From Dorea sp. CAG:317 (lineage in GTDB: Bacteria; Bacillota; Clostridia; Lachnospirales; Lachnospiraceae): a stretch of DNA of 25,268 bases. The notes under the pieces were generated by a model, which did not search any database, was not told the origin of the DNA, and worked only from the letters and a program-made list of their open reading frames with translations. This document shows, piece after piece, positions 1-7,892 of the stretch (the first letter of the stretch is position 1; every line of letters begins with the position of its first letter). The stretch covers positions 78,300-103,567 of the forward strand of contig FR892655.1 of the NCBI GenBank assembly GCA_000433535.1, given 5' to 3'. The position numbers and the translations under genes were made by a program.

Positions 1-771
1 GATCCACGGAGTCTTTTCTTTGTCTTCCTTGCAGGAAATAAGTTCATATGTGCCATAGATTCGTCCGATGATTGTTCCTAGACATTCAAAATTATCCTCC
101 GGACGAATGTCAACATCTGTATCATTCGCATTTAGAGAGCGAAGGCGGCGAATGCCATTGGCGTTGTGCATTATGCGCAGGTAATATACGTTATTTAGAC
201 GAAAAAGACCGATTTCATTGTGCTTTGCCGATTTATGATTGAGAGCAACGATATCGTATTTCTTAAATACAGGCTCATAACGGTCAATCTGTATTTGCAG
301 ACAATATTCCATGCCGGGAAGGGAATATTTTTTTCGGAATCGTATGCGCTTGTGTTCTTCGGGGAAGAGAAAACCGGAGTTGATTCTTCGCATTCCCGGA
401 AAGGCGCAGGGGAATTCCACCCAGTCTTTAGATGTGCTTTTGATGTATTCTTCATCAATCGTCTGACGTACATTTTGCTTTCCGGATTCGCTGAGTCTTC
501 GGTATTTAAATAAAGCTTCCTGCTCATCGGGGCTTAATTCGTGACCGAAATATTCACTGATCTTGTTGTTTGTAAGATAATCCTGATATAGGTAGTTTGC
601 ATCAATCTTAAGAGCGAGTATAAGCGCAATCAGAGTATCAGGCTTCGGATAGCTAATTCCATTTTCATAGTTTGCGATTGAAGAAGCAGTGACATGAATC
701 TGTTCGGCAAGCTCAATTCTAGAGAGTCCGAGTTCTGTTCGACGGGATCGCAGTTTGTTACCAATTTCCAT
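1..771 (-). CDS. XRE-family regulator with degenerate S24-like domain (partial, C-terminus off the edge)
   Basis: An uninterrupted leftward frame of 257 codons runs from an ATG at 771 to base 1, so the C-terminus is missing. Residues 5-60 form a Cro/CI-type helix-turn-helix (LSRIELAEQI then ASSIANYENG). Residues about 150-245 resemble the LexA/S24 fold (YEPVFKKYDIVAL, then IGLFRLNNVYYLRIM, then a GxIIG turn). In S24 peptidases the catalytic Ser sits in a GDSM motif and a Lys follows in the next strand. Here the matching places read DRY and LRI, so self-cleavage looks unlikely and the domain may serve for ligand sensing or dimerisation (inference). AAGGAG lies 6 bases before the ATG. It is divergent from the Spo0A-C-like gene, and the shared intergenic DNA holds repeated palindromes that are good candidates for its own operators. 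Target genes are unknown. Confidence 0.8.
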   Translation of the reverse strand, partial: MEIGNKLRSRRTELGLSRIELAEQIHVTASSIANYENGISYPKPDTLIALILALKIDANYLYQDYLTNNKISEYFGHELSPDEQEALFKYRRLSESGKQNVRQTIDEEYIKSTSKDWVEFPCAFPGMRRINSGFLFPEEHKRIRFRKKYSLPGMEYCLQIQIDRYEPVFKKYDIVALNHKSAKHNEIGLFRLNNVYYLRIMHNANGIRRLRSLNANDTDVDIRPEDNFECLGTIIGRIYGTYELISCKEDKEKTPWI

Positions 772-827
772 TAAGAATCTCCTTGTATATTATAATACCT
801 GTTTCACCTTTACTTAAACAGTATACT

Positions 828-870
828 ACAAGAAACTTGTAAAATCAACATATATTTACAAGATGTTTGT
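828..870. promoter_or_regulatory. Paired operator-like palindromes ACAAG-N3-YTTGT
   Basis: ACAAGAAACTTGT (828-840) and ACAAGATGTTTGT (858-870) share the form ACAAG-N3-(C/T)TTGT, with centres 30 bp apart, about three helical turns. The second abuts the -35 box of the rightward promoter at 870-898. An overlapping inverted repeat CTTGTAAA/TTTACAAG (836-843 and 855-862) links them. Placement between divergent genes suggests binding by the XRE protein (inference). Confidence 0.55.
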
Positions 871-898
871 TGACAATGATTGTATTATAGCGTAAACT
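870..898 (+). promoter_or_regulatory. Sigma-A promoter for the Spo0A-C-like gene
   Basis: TTGACA (870-875), 17-bp spacer, TAAACT (893-898). The -35 is perfect and the -10 is weaker. It points at the gene starting at 994 and overlaps the proximal operator-like palindrome. Confidence 0.6.
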
Positions 899-993
899 AT
901 GAGAGTAATCATGTAAAAGTTGAAGAGCTATTTTTTGTTTTTTTGTGGAAAAAGTCGGAATATTTTCCGTGAAAGAAAGGAATGAGGAAAAAC

Positions 994-1437
994 ATGAGAG
1001 ACGATACAATGGACGTACTTTTGCGCATTGGAATGCCAGCCAGTGCCAAAGGCCTTACTTACATTTGTGATGCGATTGAATTGTTTGACACGGATCCTTA
1101 CTATCCAGAAGGGAAGATCTGTTCTTTATACAATGATATTGCACACAGACATGATACGACGTCGTCCAGAGTTGAACGGGCAATTCGCCACGCTTTTGAT
1201 GCAGCAATTACGAGGGGAGACAAGAAGCTGCTGGGACAGTATTTAGATGTGGCTAATACGCAGAATTCGAATTTATTAAGAAGTCTTTATTTTCGATTAA
1301 AGAGAGAAAAAAAGAACCGATGCAAAACTTGCAATGTAGAAAATTGTGTGGTGAAGGAGCAGATTTATCAAGAAGCTATGGTGAGCTTTTACAAGGATAT
1401 TGAAGGTATGATGGCGCGCCGGATGAAAATGGTGTAG
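994..1437 (+). CDS. Stand-alone Spo0A C-terminal DNA-binding domain protein
   Basis: The 147-residue product matches the effector (C-terminal) domain of the sporulation regulator Spo0A. MDVLLRIGMPASAKGLTYICDAI is followed by LYNDIAHRHDTTSSRVERAIRHA, the signature recognition-helix region (residues 59-67). Spo0A itself carries an N-terminal phospho-receiver; none is present and the protein starts directly with the DNA-binding domain. After the domain, residues 104-119 are basic and contain three cysteines (C110, C113, C118), a feature Spo0A lacks. I chose ATG 994 over ATG 982 because GAGG (984-987) sits 6 bases upstream, while the SD-like AAGG before 982 is too close. A role as a DNA-binding regulator is inferred; control by phosphorelay is unlikely without the receiver. 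Confidence 0.75.
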   Translation: MRDDTMDVLLRIGMPASAKGLTYICDAIELFDTDPYYPEGKICSLYNDIAHRHDTTSSRVERAIRHAFDAAITRGDKKLLGQYLDVANTQNSNLLRSLYFRLKREKKNRCKTCNVENCVVKEQIYQEAMVSFYKDIEGMMARRMKMV

Positions 1438-1509
1438 AAATCAGTAACAAGCGGGGAAGGTCTTGCATATGTTACATAAGAGAAGCAACAGGTAAGAGGT
1501 GTGAGGATA

Positions 1510-2268
1510 ATGCCTTATTCAATTATGTTAGATGCAGGACACGGTGGTGCCAGAGATCCGGGGGCTGTATACAACGGACGCAGGGAAAAGGATGATACCT
1601 TGAAATTAGCGTTGGAAATTGGGGAGATATTACAGAATCAGGGGATTGATGTGGAATATACACGAACAACAGATGTATATGAAACACCCTATGAAAAGGC
1701 TATGGAAGCAAATGAAGCGGATGTGGATTATTTTGTGTCAATCCATCGGAATTCATTTCCGACAGACAACCAGGTGTCCGGCGTGGAAAGTCTGGTGTAT
1801 GATCTGTCAGGAATCAAATATGAGATGGCGCAGAATATCAATGCGCAATTAGAAACAATAGGATTTGTTAATCTGGGAGTGAAAGCAAGGCCGAATCTTG
1901 TTGTCCTTAAGAAGACAGAGATGCCGGCTGTTCTTGTAGAAGTGGGGTTTATTAATTCGGATACCGACAATCAGCTCTTCGATGAAAATTTTGAAGCCAT
2001 TGCGCAGGCGATTGCGGATGGCATTTTAGATACGTTAAAGCCGGAAGGGGCGAAACCTTATTATCGTGTGCAGGTAGGACTGTTTCGGAATTGGAACTAT
2101 GCACAGCGACTTATGGAAGAACTTCAAGGAAGAGGATTTCCGGCCTTCCTTGATGATTCGGGACCGTTTATCAGTGTTCAGGCAGGCGGATATGATAATT
2201 TGGAGGAAGCAGTCCGGTTGGAACAAAACCTTCGCAAAGCCGGGTATGATACGTTGATCATCAGTTAG
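1510..2268 (+). CDS. N-acetylmuramoyl-L-alanine amidase (Amidase_3) with SPOR domain
   Basis: Family 3 zinc amidases cut the bond between MurNAc and the stem peptide of peptidoglycan. The catalytic domain covers residues about 3-177, with the expected zinc and catalytic residues in DAGHGG (H11), RREKDD (E26), SIHRNSF (H79) and LVEVGF (E144). Residues about 184-252 form a SPOR domain (YYRVQVGLFRN, FISVQAGGY), which in other proteins binds denuded glycan. There is no signal peptide or membrane segment, unusual for a wall enzyme, so export may be non-classical, or the protein may act on mother-cell lysis or recycling (inference). ATG 1510 is preferred over GTG 1501, because AGAGGTG lies at the right distance only for 1510. 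A good terminator follows. Confidence 0.85.
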   Translation: MPYSIMLDAGHGGARDPGAVYNGRREKDDTLKLALEIGEILQNQGIDVEYTRTTDVYETPYEKAMEANEADVDYFVSIHRNSFPTDNQVSGVESLVYDLSGIKYEMAQNINAQLETIGFVNLGVKARPNLVVLKKTEMPAVLVEVGFINSDTDNQLFDENFEAIAQAIADGILDTLKPEGAKPYYRVQVGLFRNWNYAQRLMEELQGRGFPAFLDDSGPFISVQAGGYDNLEEAVRLEQNLRKAGYDTLIIS

Positions 2269-2321
2269 ATATTTACTTAAGAGTTATCATAGAGATTCCT
2301 CTGGTTTTGCAGGAGTAGAAT

Positions 2322-2358
2322 AAAAGGGACATTGCCTTGTGTGGAATGTCCCTTTTTT
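2322..2358. terminator. Bidirectional rho-independent terminator
   Basis: A perfect 12-bp stem AAAAGGGACATT (2322-2333) and AATGTCCCTTTT (2345-2356), 11-nt loop, then T run. The A-rich left edge makes it work both ways, fitting its place between the convergent amidase and CorC-like genes. Confidence 0.9.
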
Positions 2359-2398
2359 GTAATATGGATAGTTTGTCGAAATCTTTTTAACTTCTGTT

Positions 2399-3685
2399 TT
2401 AATTGTCGGAATCATCGTCTTCGGTCTCGACAGACGGTTCCGGTAAGTAAGCGTGTACGCTTTCAATTCGGTTTTTATCTAAAGATTCCACCACAAGGCG
2501 AAGTCCGTCTTCGGTAGTGATAGAATCCCCTTCTTCCGGAAGGCGGTCCAGATGTTCAATGATAAAGCCTCCGAGAGAATCGTAGTCTTCCGATTCCAAC
2601 TGAAGATCCAGACGATCATTTAAGTCGTCCAAATTCGTAGAGCCTTCAATCATATATTCTCGTTCGCCGATTTCTTTGATGAAGTCTTCTTCATTTTCGT
2701 CGTATTCGTCATGAATTTCACCTACGATCTCCTCCAGGATATCCTCCAGTGTAATGAGACCTGCGGTGTCACCATATTCATCAAGAACGATTGCAATGTT
2801 AAAGGAAGCTTCTCTCATTTCTACTAAAAGTTCGGAGATATTCTTATATTCATAAGTGAAATAAGCTTCTCTTAAGATATCTCGAATATGAAATTCCTTC
2901 GTATTGTCAAATAACAGCAAGTCTTTCATATTAATGGTACCGATGACGTTATCGGTACTGTCCTCGAAGATAGGAAGTCTTGTAAACTTATCTTCTCGGA
3001 AGATTTCAATTAATTCCTCGTAAGTAGTGTTTACGTCTGCAAATGTTACATGTACACGAGGAACCATGACGTCTTTGGCTTTGGCATCGCCTAAGTCAAA
3101 CACATTGTAGATCATTTCCTTCTCGTCTGATTCGATCACTCCATCTTCATGGCTGACATCCACGATAGTACGGAGCTCGTTTTCTGTCATTGTCTGATTC
3201 TTAGCATTCGGATCAATGCGCAGAAGCAGGAGCACCGCGTTGGATAAACCGTTGATGATAAAGATCACAGGTGTCATGATCTTCATAAATATACTAATGA
3301 TCGGTGCGTAGATAAGAGCCAGCTTTTCAGCATGGATTGTCGCTGTAGTCTTCGGTGTGATCTCTCCAAATAAGAGGATTGCAATCGTGATTACCGCGTT
3401 GGCAATTGCAACGGCAGAACCGCCAAGACTGTAAGCCAGACTTGTAGTAATAGAGGCGGCTGCTACATTGACAATATTGTTGCCGATCAATATGGCACTT
3501 AACATTTTACCGGAATTATCGGTTATTTTTAAAACTGTTTTTGCGCGCTTGCTTTCATCATCAGCAAGGCTGCGGATACGGATTCTGTTAACTGTTGTCA
3601 GTGCAGTTTCTGCTGATGAAAAAAAAGCAGAAAGCATTAATAGAATAATTAAAATAATAAGCTGCGTGACGTCACCCGAGTCCAA
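2399..3685 (-). CDS. CNNM/CorC-type (HlyC/CorC, TlyC) membrane protein
   Basis: This 428-residue protein has the standard CNNM/CorC plan. An N-terminal DUF21 membrane domain (residues about 1-150) starts with a hydrophobic helix and FFSSAETALTTVNRIRI, then further helices (LGGSAVAIANAVITIAILLFGEITPKT). A pair of CBS domains follows (about 200-325, VMVPRVHVTFADVN, DEYGDTAGLITLEDILEEIVGEI), then a C-terminal CorC_HlyC domain (about 340-415). Family members are linked to Mg2+ or other cation transport; substrate is not readable from sequence. Names such as hemolysin are historical. The start is TTG at 3685, because no ATG is available in frame upstream and AAGGAG lies 10 bases away. It is transcribed from its own promoter at 3736-3764. 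Confidence 0.9.
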   Translation of the reverse strand: MDSGDVTQLIILIILLMLSAFFSSAETALTTVNRIRIRSLADDESKRAKTVLKITDNSGKMLSAILIGNNIVNVAAASITTSLAYSLGGSAVAIANAVITIAILLFGEITPKTTATIHAEKLALIYAPIISIFMKIMTPVIFIINGLSNAVLLLLRIDPNAKNQTMTENELRTIVDVSHEDGVIESDEKEMIYNVFDLGDAKAKDVMVPRVHVTFADVNTTYEELIEIFREDKFTRLPIFEDSTDNVIGTINMKDLLLFDNTKEFHIRDILREAYFTYEYKNISELLVEMREASFNIAIVLDEYGDTAGLITLEDILEEIVGEIHDEYDENEEDFIKEIGEREYMIEGSTNLDDLNDRLDLQLESEDYDSLGGFIIEHLDRLPEEGDSITTEDGLRLVVESLDKNRIESVHAYLPEPSVETEDDDSDN

Positions 3686-3735
3686 TGATAAATCACTCCT
3701 TTTTTCTAAAATATGATAATAGTTTATACGTCAAT

Positions 3736-3764
3736 AATATATCGCATTTTCCCTTAATTTGCAA
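3736..3764 (-). promoter_or_regulatory. Leftward sigma-A promoter for the CorC-like gene
   Basis: On the minus strand TTGCAA (3764-3759), 17-bp spacer, TATATT (3741-3736). It lies about 50 bases before the TTG start. Confidence 0.6.
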
Positions 3765-3771
3765 GAGTACG

Positions 3772-3800
3772 TTGAATTTAGGAGATATTTATTGTATGAT
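3772..3800 (+). promoter_or_regulatory. Sigma-A promoter for the murB-rapZ-whiA-crh operon
   Basis: TTGAAT (3772-3777), 17-bp spacer, TATGAT (3795-3800), about 46 bases before the murB ATG. No other promoter is evident inside the closely packed four-gene run. Confidence 0.6.
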
Positions 3801-3846
3801 GTATCATGGAATTGAAGTATGCAATAATAAGGAGCGTTTTTCTATT

Positions 3847-4758
3847 ATGAATAAAATATTTTATGAGGCACTTGTAAAAGTGCTGGATGAAGATCAGATA
3901 AAACCAGAGGAGCCGATGAAGAATCACGTGACGTTCCGAGTGGGAGGTTCGGCAGATTTCTTTGTGACGCCAAAGAATTATGAAGAACTTAGCTGGGTGC
4001 TGAAATGCTGTGCAAAGTATGAAATGCCTTGCTACATTATGGGAAATGGAAGTAATCTTCTCGTGTCAGATCAAGGATACCGGGGAGTTGTTATACAACT
4101 GTTCCGTCAGTTAAATGATATTCAATGTGAAGGTAATGTGATCAGGGCACAGGCAGGCGCATTGCTTTCGGCAGTTGCCAACCGTGCGTTGGAAGAGAAG
4201 CTGACAGGGTTTGAGTTCGCAGCGGGAATTCCGGGAACATTGGGCGGAGCCTGCGTGATGAATGCCGGTGCGTACGGTGGAGAAATGAAAGATGTGCTGA
4301 AGAGTGTGACCGTATTGACCAGAGAAGGCGAGAGGATCACGCTGCAGAAAAACGAGCTGGAATTGGGATATCGAACAAGCATTATCGCAAAGAAGGACTA
4401 TATTGTACTTGAGGCGGAGATTGAGCTTAAAGCAGGAGATGCGGAAGAAATCAAAGCAGTGATGGACGACTTAAAAGAAAGAAGAACAACAAAACAGCCG
4501 TTGGAGTACCCAAGTGCCGGAAGTACATTTAAAAGACCGGAAGGATATTTTGCCGGTAAGCTGATTCAGGAATCCGGTCTTCAGGGATTTCAAGTAGGAG
4601 GCGCGCAGGTTTCTGAAAAACATTGCGGTTTTGTGATCAACAAAGATCAAGCGACTGCGGCAGATATTGCAGAGTTAATCCGTCAGGTGCAGGATAGAGT
4701 AGAAGAAAAGTTCGGCGTAAGGCTGGAAACGGAAGTGAAGAGATTAGGAGAATTCTAA
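3847..4758 (+). CDS. murB: UDP-N-acetylenolpyruvoylglucosamine reductase MurB
   Basis: MurB reduces UDP-GlcNAc-enolpyruvate to UDP-MurNAc with NADPH and FAD, the second committed step of peptidoglycan precursor synthesis in the cytoplasm. The 303-residue length matches the short type II MurB of Firmicutes. Visible family motifs are HVTFRVGGSADFF, the FAD-binding GNGSNLLVSD, AAGIPGTLGGACVMNAGAYGG, and the C-terminal PSAGSTFKRPEG with GGAQVSEKHCGFVIN; the Ser in SAGSTF is the family's proton donor position. The frame is open back to 3685, but the first residues there are not conserved in type. ATG 3847 is chosen because AAGGAG (3829-3834) precedes it. One base separates its stop from rapZ, so the genes are probably translationally coupled. 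Confidence 0.95.
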   Translation: MNKIFYEALVKVLDEDQIKPEEPMKNHVTFRVGGSADFFVTPKNYEELSWVLKCCAKYEMPCYIMGNGSNLLVSDQGYRGVVIQLFRQLNDIQCEGNVIRAQAGALLSAVANRALEEKLTGFEFAAGIPGTLGGACVMNAGAYGGEMKDVLKSVTVLTREGERITLQKNELELGYRTSIIAKKDYIVLEAEIELKAGDAEEIKAVMDDLKERRTTKQPLEYPSAGSTFKRPEGYFAGKLIQESGLQGFQVGGAQVSEKHCGFVINKDQATAADIAELIRQVQDRVEEKFGVRLETEVKRLGEF

Positions 4759-4759
4759 A

Positions 4760-5641
4760 ATGAGATTTGTAATTGTGACTGGAATGTCGGGAGCAGGAAA
4801 AAGTACAGCGCTTAAAATGATGGAAGATATGGGATATTTCTGTGTGGATAATCTTCCGGTACCATTGATCCCAATTTTGGCAGACTCCCTTCACACGCCG
4901 GGGGCAGAAATGAATAAAACAGTTCTCGGTGTTGATATTCGAAGCGGACACAGCTTTAAAGAGCTTGAGAAAGTACTGAAAGATCTGGATGAGAGGAAGT
5001 TTGAATATGAGATTCTGTTCCTTGAGGCCAGTGACGATGTGTTGATCAAACGCTATAAAGAGACAAGAAGATTCCATCCGCTGTCAGGTAATCAGGAACG
5101 TGTCGATAAAGGAATCAAAAAAGAGCGAAAAGAACTTCAATATTTAAAAGATAAAGCGGACTATCTTATTGATACCAGTCATATGTTAACAAGAGAGCTG
5201 AAAAGGCAGTTGAGCAAAGTCTTTGTGGAAAATAAAGAATATAAGAATCTCTATGTGACGGTGTTGTCGTTTGGATTCAAGTATGGAATTCCAAGCGATG
5301 CGGATCTTGTGTTTGATGTTCGTTTCCTTCCGAATCCTTATTATATAGAAGAACTCCGTCCCCAGAGCGGAAATGACAAGGGAGTGAGAGACTATGTCAT
5401 GGACAATGAAAAGGCGGTAGAATTTCTGAAGAAGCTTGTTGACATGGTAGAATTTCTTATTCCAAATTATATTGCAGAAGGAAAGACTCAGCTTGTGATT
5501 GCGATCGGCTGTACCGGAGGCAAACACCGGTCAGTGACATTGGCAAATGCACTTTATGAGGCGATCAATTGCCAGGAACAGTACGGTGTCCGCATTGAAC
5601 ATCGTGATATCGAGAAAGATGCAGTGACCAAGGCGAGGTAG
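4760..5641 (+). CDS. rapZ: RapZ/YvcJ nucleotide-binding protein
   Basis: The 293-residue protein opens with a Walker A loop, GMSGAGKS (residues 8-15), then MMEDMGYFCVDNLPVPL, both diagnostic of the RapZ/YvcJ family. The C-terminal half carries SFGFKYGIPSDADLVFDVRFLPNPYYIEELRPQSG and AIGCTGGKHRSV, also invariant in type. In E. coli RapZ guides RNase E to the GlmZ small RNA to control amino-sugar synthesis; in B. subtilis YvcJ is a GTPase/ATPase linked to competence and division. The exact role in Clostridia is not established. It sits 1 base after murB and 7 before whiA. In B. subtilis yvcK lies between yvcJ and whiA; no yvcK is present here. Confidence 0.95.
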   Translation: MRFVIVTGMSGAGKSTALKMMEDMGYFCVDNLPVPLIPILADSLHTPGAEMNKTVLGVDIRSGHSFKELEKVLKDLDERKFEYEILFLEASDDVLIKRYKETRRFHPLSGNQERVDKGIKKERKELQYLKDKADYLIDTSHMLTRELKRQLSKVFVENKEYKNLYVTVLSFGFKYGIPSDADLVFDVRFLPNPYYIEELRPQSGNDKGVRDYVMDNEKAVEFLKKLVDMVEFLIPNYIAEGKTQLVIAIGCTGGKHRSVTLANALYEAINCQEQYGVRIEHRDIEKDAVTKAR

Positions 5642-5648
5642 GGAAAAG

Positions 5649-6530
5649 ATGTCGTTTTCAGGAGAGATCAAACAAGAATTATGTGAACATTACGCGAAGG
5701 CAAGACATTGCAACCTTGCAGAGCTGTCAGCGATCGCCCATGTGTGCGGAGAATTTTCAGAGGATAGGCATGGTGAATGCCTGTTGGCTTTTCATACGGA
5801 AAATCTTCCAGTTGCAAGAAAATGCTTTACATTAATGAAAAAAACGTTTAATATAGATACGAATATCGTAGTTCGCCATAATCCGATAAAAGACAGCTGG
5901 AATTATTCGCTGTATTTTAAAGGAGAGGAGCTTATGGCAGTTAAGAACGCAAGCGTTCAGGCAGTTTGCTGTAAGCGGGCTTACATAAGAGGAGCCTTTA
6001 TAGCGGCAGGCTCTATGAGTGATCCGAGAAAGGCATATCATTTTGAAATTGTATGCAGTTCGGAAGGAACAGCGGAGAGTCTGCAGGAAATCATGAATAG
6101 TTTCGATGTGAGTGCCAAGGTTGTGCAGCGTAAGAAAAATTATGTTGTATATTTAAAAGAAGGCGCGCATATTGTAGATATACTAAATGTGATGGAAGCT
6201 CATGTGGCGTTGATGAAACTGGAAAACGTGCGGATTTTCAAGGAGATGAGAAACGCCGTGAACCGGAAAGTGAACTGCGAGACAGCCAATATTAACAAGA
6301 CCGTTTCGGCAGCAGTGCGGCAGCTTGAAGATATTGTGTATATACGGGATACGCTGGGGTTTGATAAATTACCGGATGGTTTAAGAGACGTTGCCCTTAC
6401 ACGTCTTGAGAATCCGGAAGTGGCGTTGAAAGAACTGGGAGGATTGCTTGAACATCCTGTGGGAAAATCAGGCGTGAATCACAGGCTGCGAAGGTTAAGT
6501 GAAATTGCAGAGAAGTTAAGGGCACAATAA
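5649..6530 (+). CDS. whiA: WhiA family DNA-binding regulator
   Basis: WhiA proteins combine a degenerate LAGLIDADG homing-endonuclease fold with a C-terminal helix-turn-helix. Here MSFSGEIKQELCEH opens the protein, CCKRAYIRGAFIAAGSMSDPRKAYHFEI is the LAGLIDADG-like core, and the C-terminus has NVRIFKEMRNAVNRKVNCETANINKT followed by the HTH (LGGLLEHPVGKSGVNHRLRRLSEIAEKL). The length of 293 is slightly short of the usual 300-320. In actinomycetes WhiA activates sporulation genes; in B. subtilis it affects cell division and chromosome segregation without clear transcription targets. Its place after rapZ and before crh is a conserved Firmicute arrangement. Confidence 0.95.
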   Translation: MSFSGEIKQELCEHYAKARHCNLAELSAIAHVCGEFSEDRHGECLLAFHTENLPVARKCFTLMKKTFNIDTNIVVRHNPIKDSWNYSLYFKGEELMAVKNASVQAVCCKRAYIRGAFIAAGSMSDPRKAYHFEIVCSSEGTAESLQEIMNSFDVSAKVVQRKKNYVVYLKEGAHIVDILNVMEAHVALMKLENVRIFKEMRNAVNRKVNCETANINKTVSAAVRQLEDIVYIRDTLGFDKLPDGLRDVALTRLENPEVALKELGGLLEHPVGKSGVNHRLRRLSEIAEKLRAQ

Positions 6531-6542
6531 GGAGGAAGTATT

Positions 6543-6800
6543 ATGGTTAGAAAACCGGTTACTATTCGAAACAGTATGGATATGGAAATGCGTCCAATTG
6601 CTCATCTTGTACAGGAAGCAAGTCAGTACAAGAGCCGGATCTTTATTGAAATGAATGATAAGAAGATCAATGCAAAAAGTATCATGGGTATGATGAGCTT
6701 AGAACTTTGTACCGGAGAAAGCCTTACTGTCGAGGCTGAAGGGGAAGATGAGGAACAGGCTGTAAATGGCGTAGAAGCATTTTTAGTTGCTAATAAATAA
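6543..6800 (+). CDS. crh: HPr-like protein Crh (lacks catalytic His15, keeps Ser46)
   Basis: An 85-residue HPr-fold protein. In HPr the PTS phosphate is carried by His15 in a HARPA motif. Here the matching region is SMDMEMRPIA and position 15 is Glu, so it cannot act in PTS phosphotransfer. The regulatory site is intact: NAKSIMGMMSLEL places Ser at exactly position 46, the target of HPr kinase. That combination defines Crh, which in Bacillus has Gln15 and, when Ser46 is phosphorylated, is a co-repressor of CcpA. Gene order whiA-crh matches B. subtilis. AAGGAGG overlaps the whiA stop codon, suggesting translational coupling. Function by homology and residue pattern; CcpA binding here is inferred. 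A generic HPr label would be misleading. Confidence 0.85.
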   Translation: MVRKPVTIRNSMDMEMRPIAHLVQEASQYKSRIFIEMNDKKINAKSIMGMMSLELCTGESLTVEAEGEDEEQAVNGVEAFLVANK

Positions 6801-6831
6801 TAAAAGGATATAGAAGTTGATGGGAATAAGG

Positions 6832-6855
6832 AGGGCATAATATATGCCCTTCTTT
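6832..6855 (+). terminator. Terminator after crh
   Basis: An 8-bp perfect stem AGGGCATA (6832-6839) and TATGCCCT (6843-6850) with a 3-base loop, followed by TCTTT. The T run is short, so some read-through into the lipid kinase gene is possible. Confidence 0.65.
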
Positions 6856-6879
6856 CGTAATAATAGGAGATGACAGAGA

Positions 6880-7833
6880 ATGAAAAGATTATTATTTATT
6901 TATAATCCACATGCTGGAAAAGGACTATTAAAACCAAAGATTTCTGATATTGTGGATATATTTGTAAAAGCAGGATATGAGGTGACGATTTATCCGACGC
7001 AGGCTTATCAGGATGCGTATAAAAAGATACTGGAATATCATTCAGAAGACTATGAGCTGATCGTATGCAGCGGTGGTGACGGAACATTGGATGAAGTTGT
7101 TACCGGAATGATGAAGAGGGAAGAAAGAGAGCCGATCGGCTATATTCCTACGGGAACAACGAACGATTTTGCAAATAGCCTTCATATTCCGAAGGATCTT
7201 TTGCGAGCTGCAGATAATGCAGTCAACGGGGCAAAATTCTCCTGTGATGTGGGAAGGTTTAATGAGGATGTGTTTGTATACATTGCAGCATTTGGACTTT
7301 TCACAGATGTCTCTTATCAGACAAAACAGGAAATGAAGAATCTGCTGGGGCATCTTGCGTATGTTCTTGAGGGAACCAAGAGGCTGTTTAATGTACCGTC
7401 TTATAGAATTAAGGTGACTCATGACGGAGAAGTAATTGAGGACGAGTTTATCTTAGGAATGGTGACAAACTCAAGATCAGTCGGTGGTTTCCGTAATATG
7501 ATCGGGAAACAGGTCGTATTTGATGACGGACTTTTTGAAGTGACTCTTATTAAGACACCGAAGAATCCGATTGCATTGCAGGAAATTATAGCGGCACTTT
7601 TAATTGAGCAGATTGATACAAAACACATGTATACATTCAAGACCGGAAAGATTACCTTTGAGTCGTTAGAAGAAATTCCGTGGACGCTGGATGGTGAGTT
7701 TGGCGGTTCTCATGATGAAGTGATCATAGAAAATTGCCAGAAGCAGTTAGAGCTTATGGTTCCGGAGAAAATAATTTCGTCTCTAATGGAGAAAAAGGAT
7801 GAGGAACAAGAAGATTCGAAGGAAACTATATAG
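6880..7833 (+). CDS. Diacylglycerol kinase-family lipid kinase (YegS/DgkB type)
   Basis: The 317-residue protein has the DAGK catalytic signature: FIYNPHAGKG near the N-terminus, VCSGGDGTLDEVVTGM (nucleotide-binding GGDGT) and YIPTGTTNDFANSL. The C-terminal beta-rich domain contains LGMVTNSRSVGGFRN, FDDGLFEVTLIK and WTLDGEF, as in YegS, DgkB and BmrU. Such enzymes phosphorylate diacylglycerol or related lipids and recycle them into phospholipid synthesis at the inner face of the membrane. The lipid substrate cannot be told from sequence. AGGAGA sits 9 bases before the ATG. The tail is acidic and lysine-rich (MEKKDEEQEDSKE), probably disordered. Confidence 0.9.
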   Translation: MKRLLFIYNPHAGKGLLKPKISDIVDIFVKAGYEVTIYPTQAYQDAYKKILEYHSEDYELIVCSGGDGTLDEVVTGMMKREEREPIGYIPTGTTNDFANSLHIPKDLLRAADNAVNGAKFSCDVGRFNEDVFVYIAAFGLFTDVSYQTKQEMKNLLGHLAYVLEGTKRLFNVPSYRIKVTHDGEVIEDEFILGMVTNSRSVGGFRNMIGKQVVFDDGLFEVTLIKTPKNPIALQEIIAALLIEQIDTKHMYTFKTGKITFESLEEIPWTLDGEFGGSHDEVIIENCQKQLELMVPEKIISSLMEKKDEEQEDSKETI

Positions 7834-7892
7834 AAATATAGAAAAGTATAGAAAAAATTTGCAATTGAAGAAAATTAAAAAAATAAGAAAAA

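Noticed and set aside
6543..6800. Ordinary PTS phosphocarrier HPr
   Set aside because: The phosphorylated His15 is replaced by Glu, so PTS phosphotransfer is not possible; Crh fits better.
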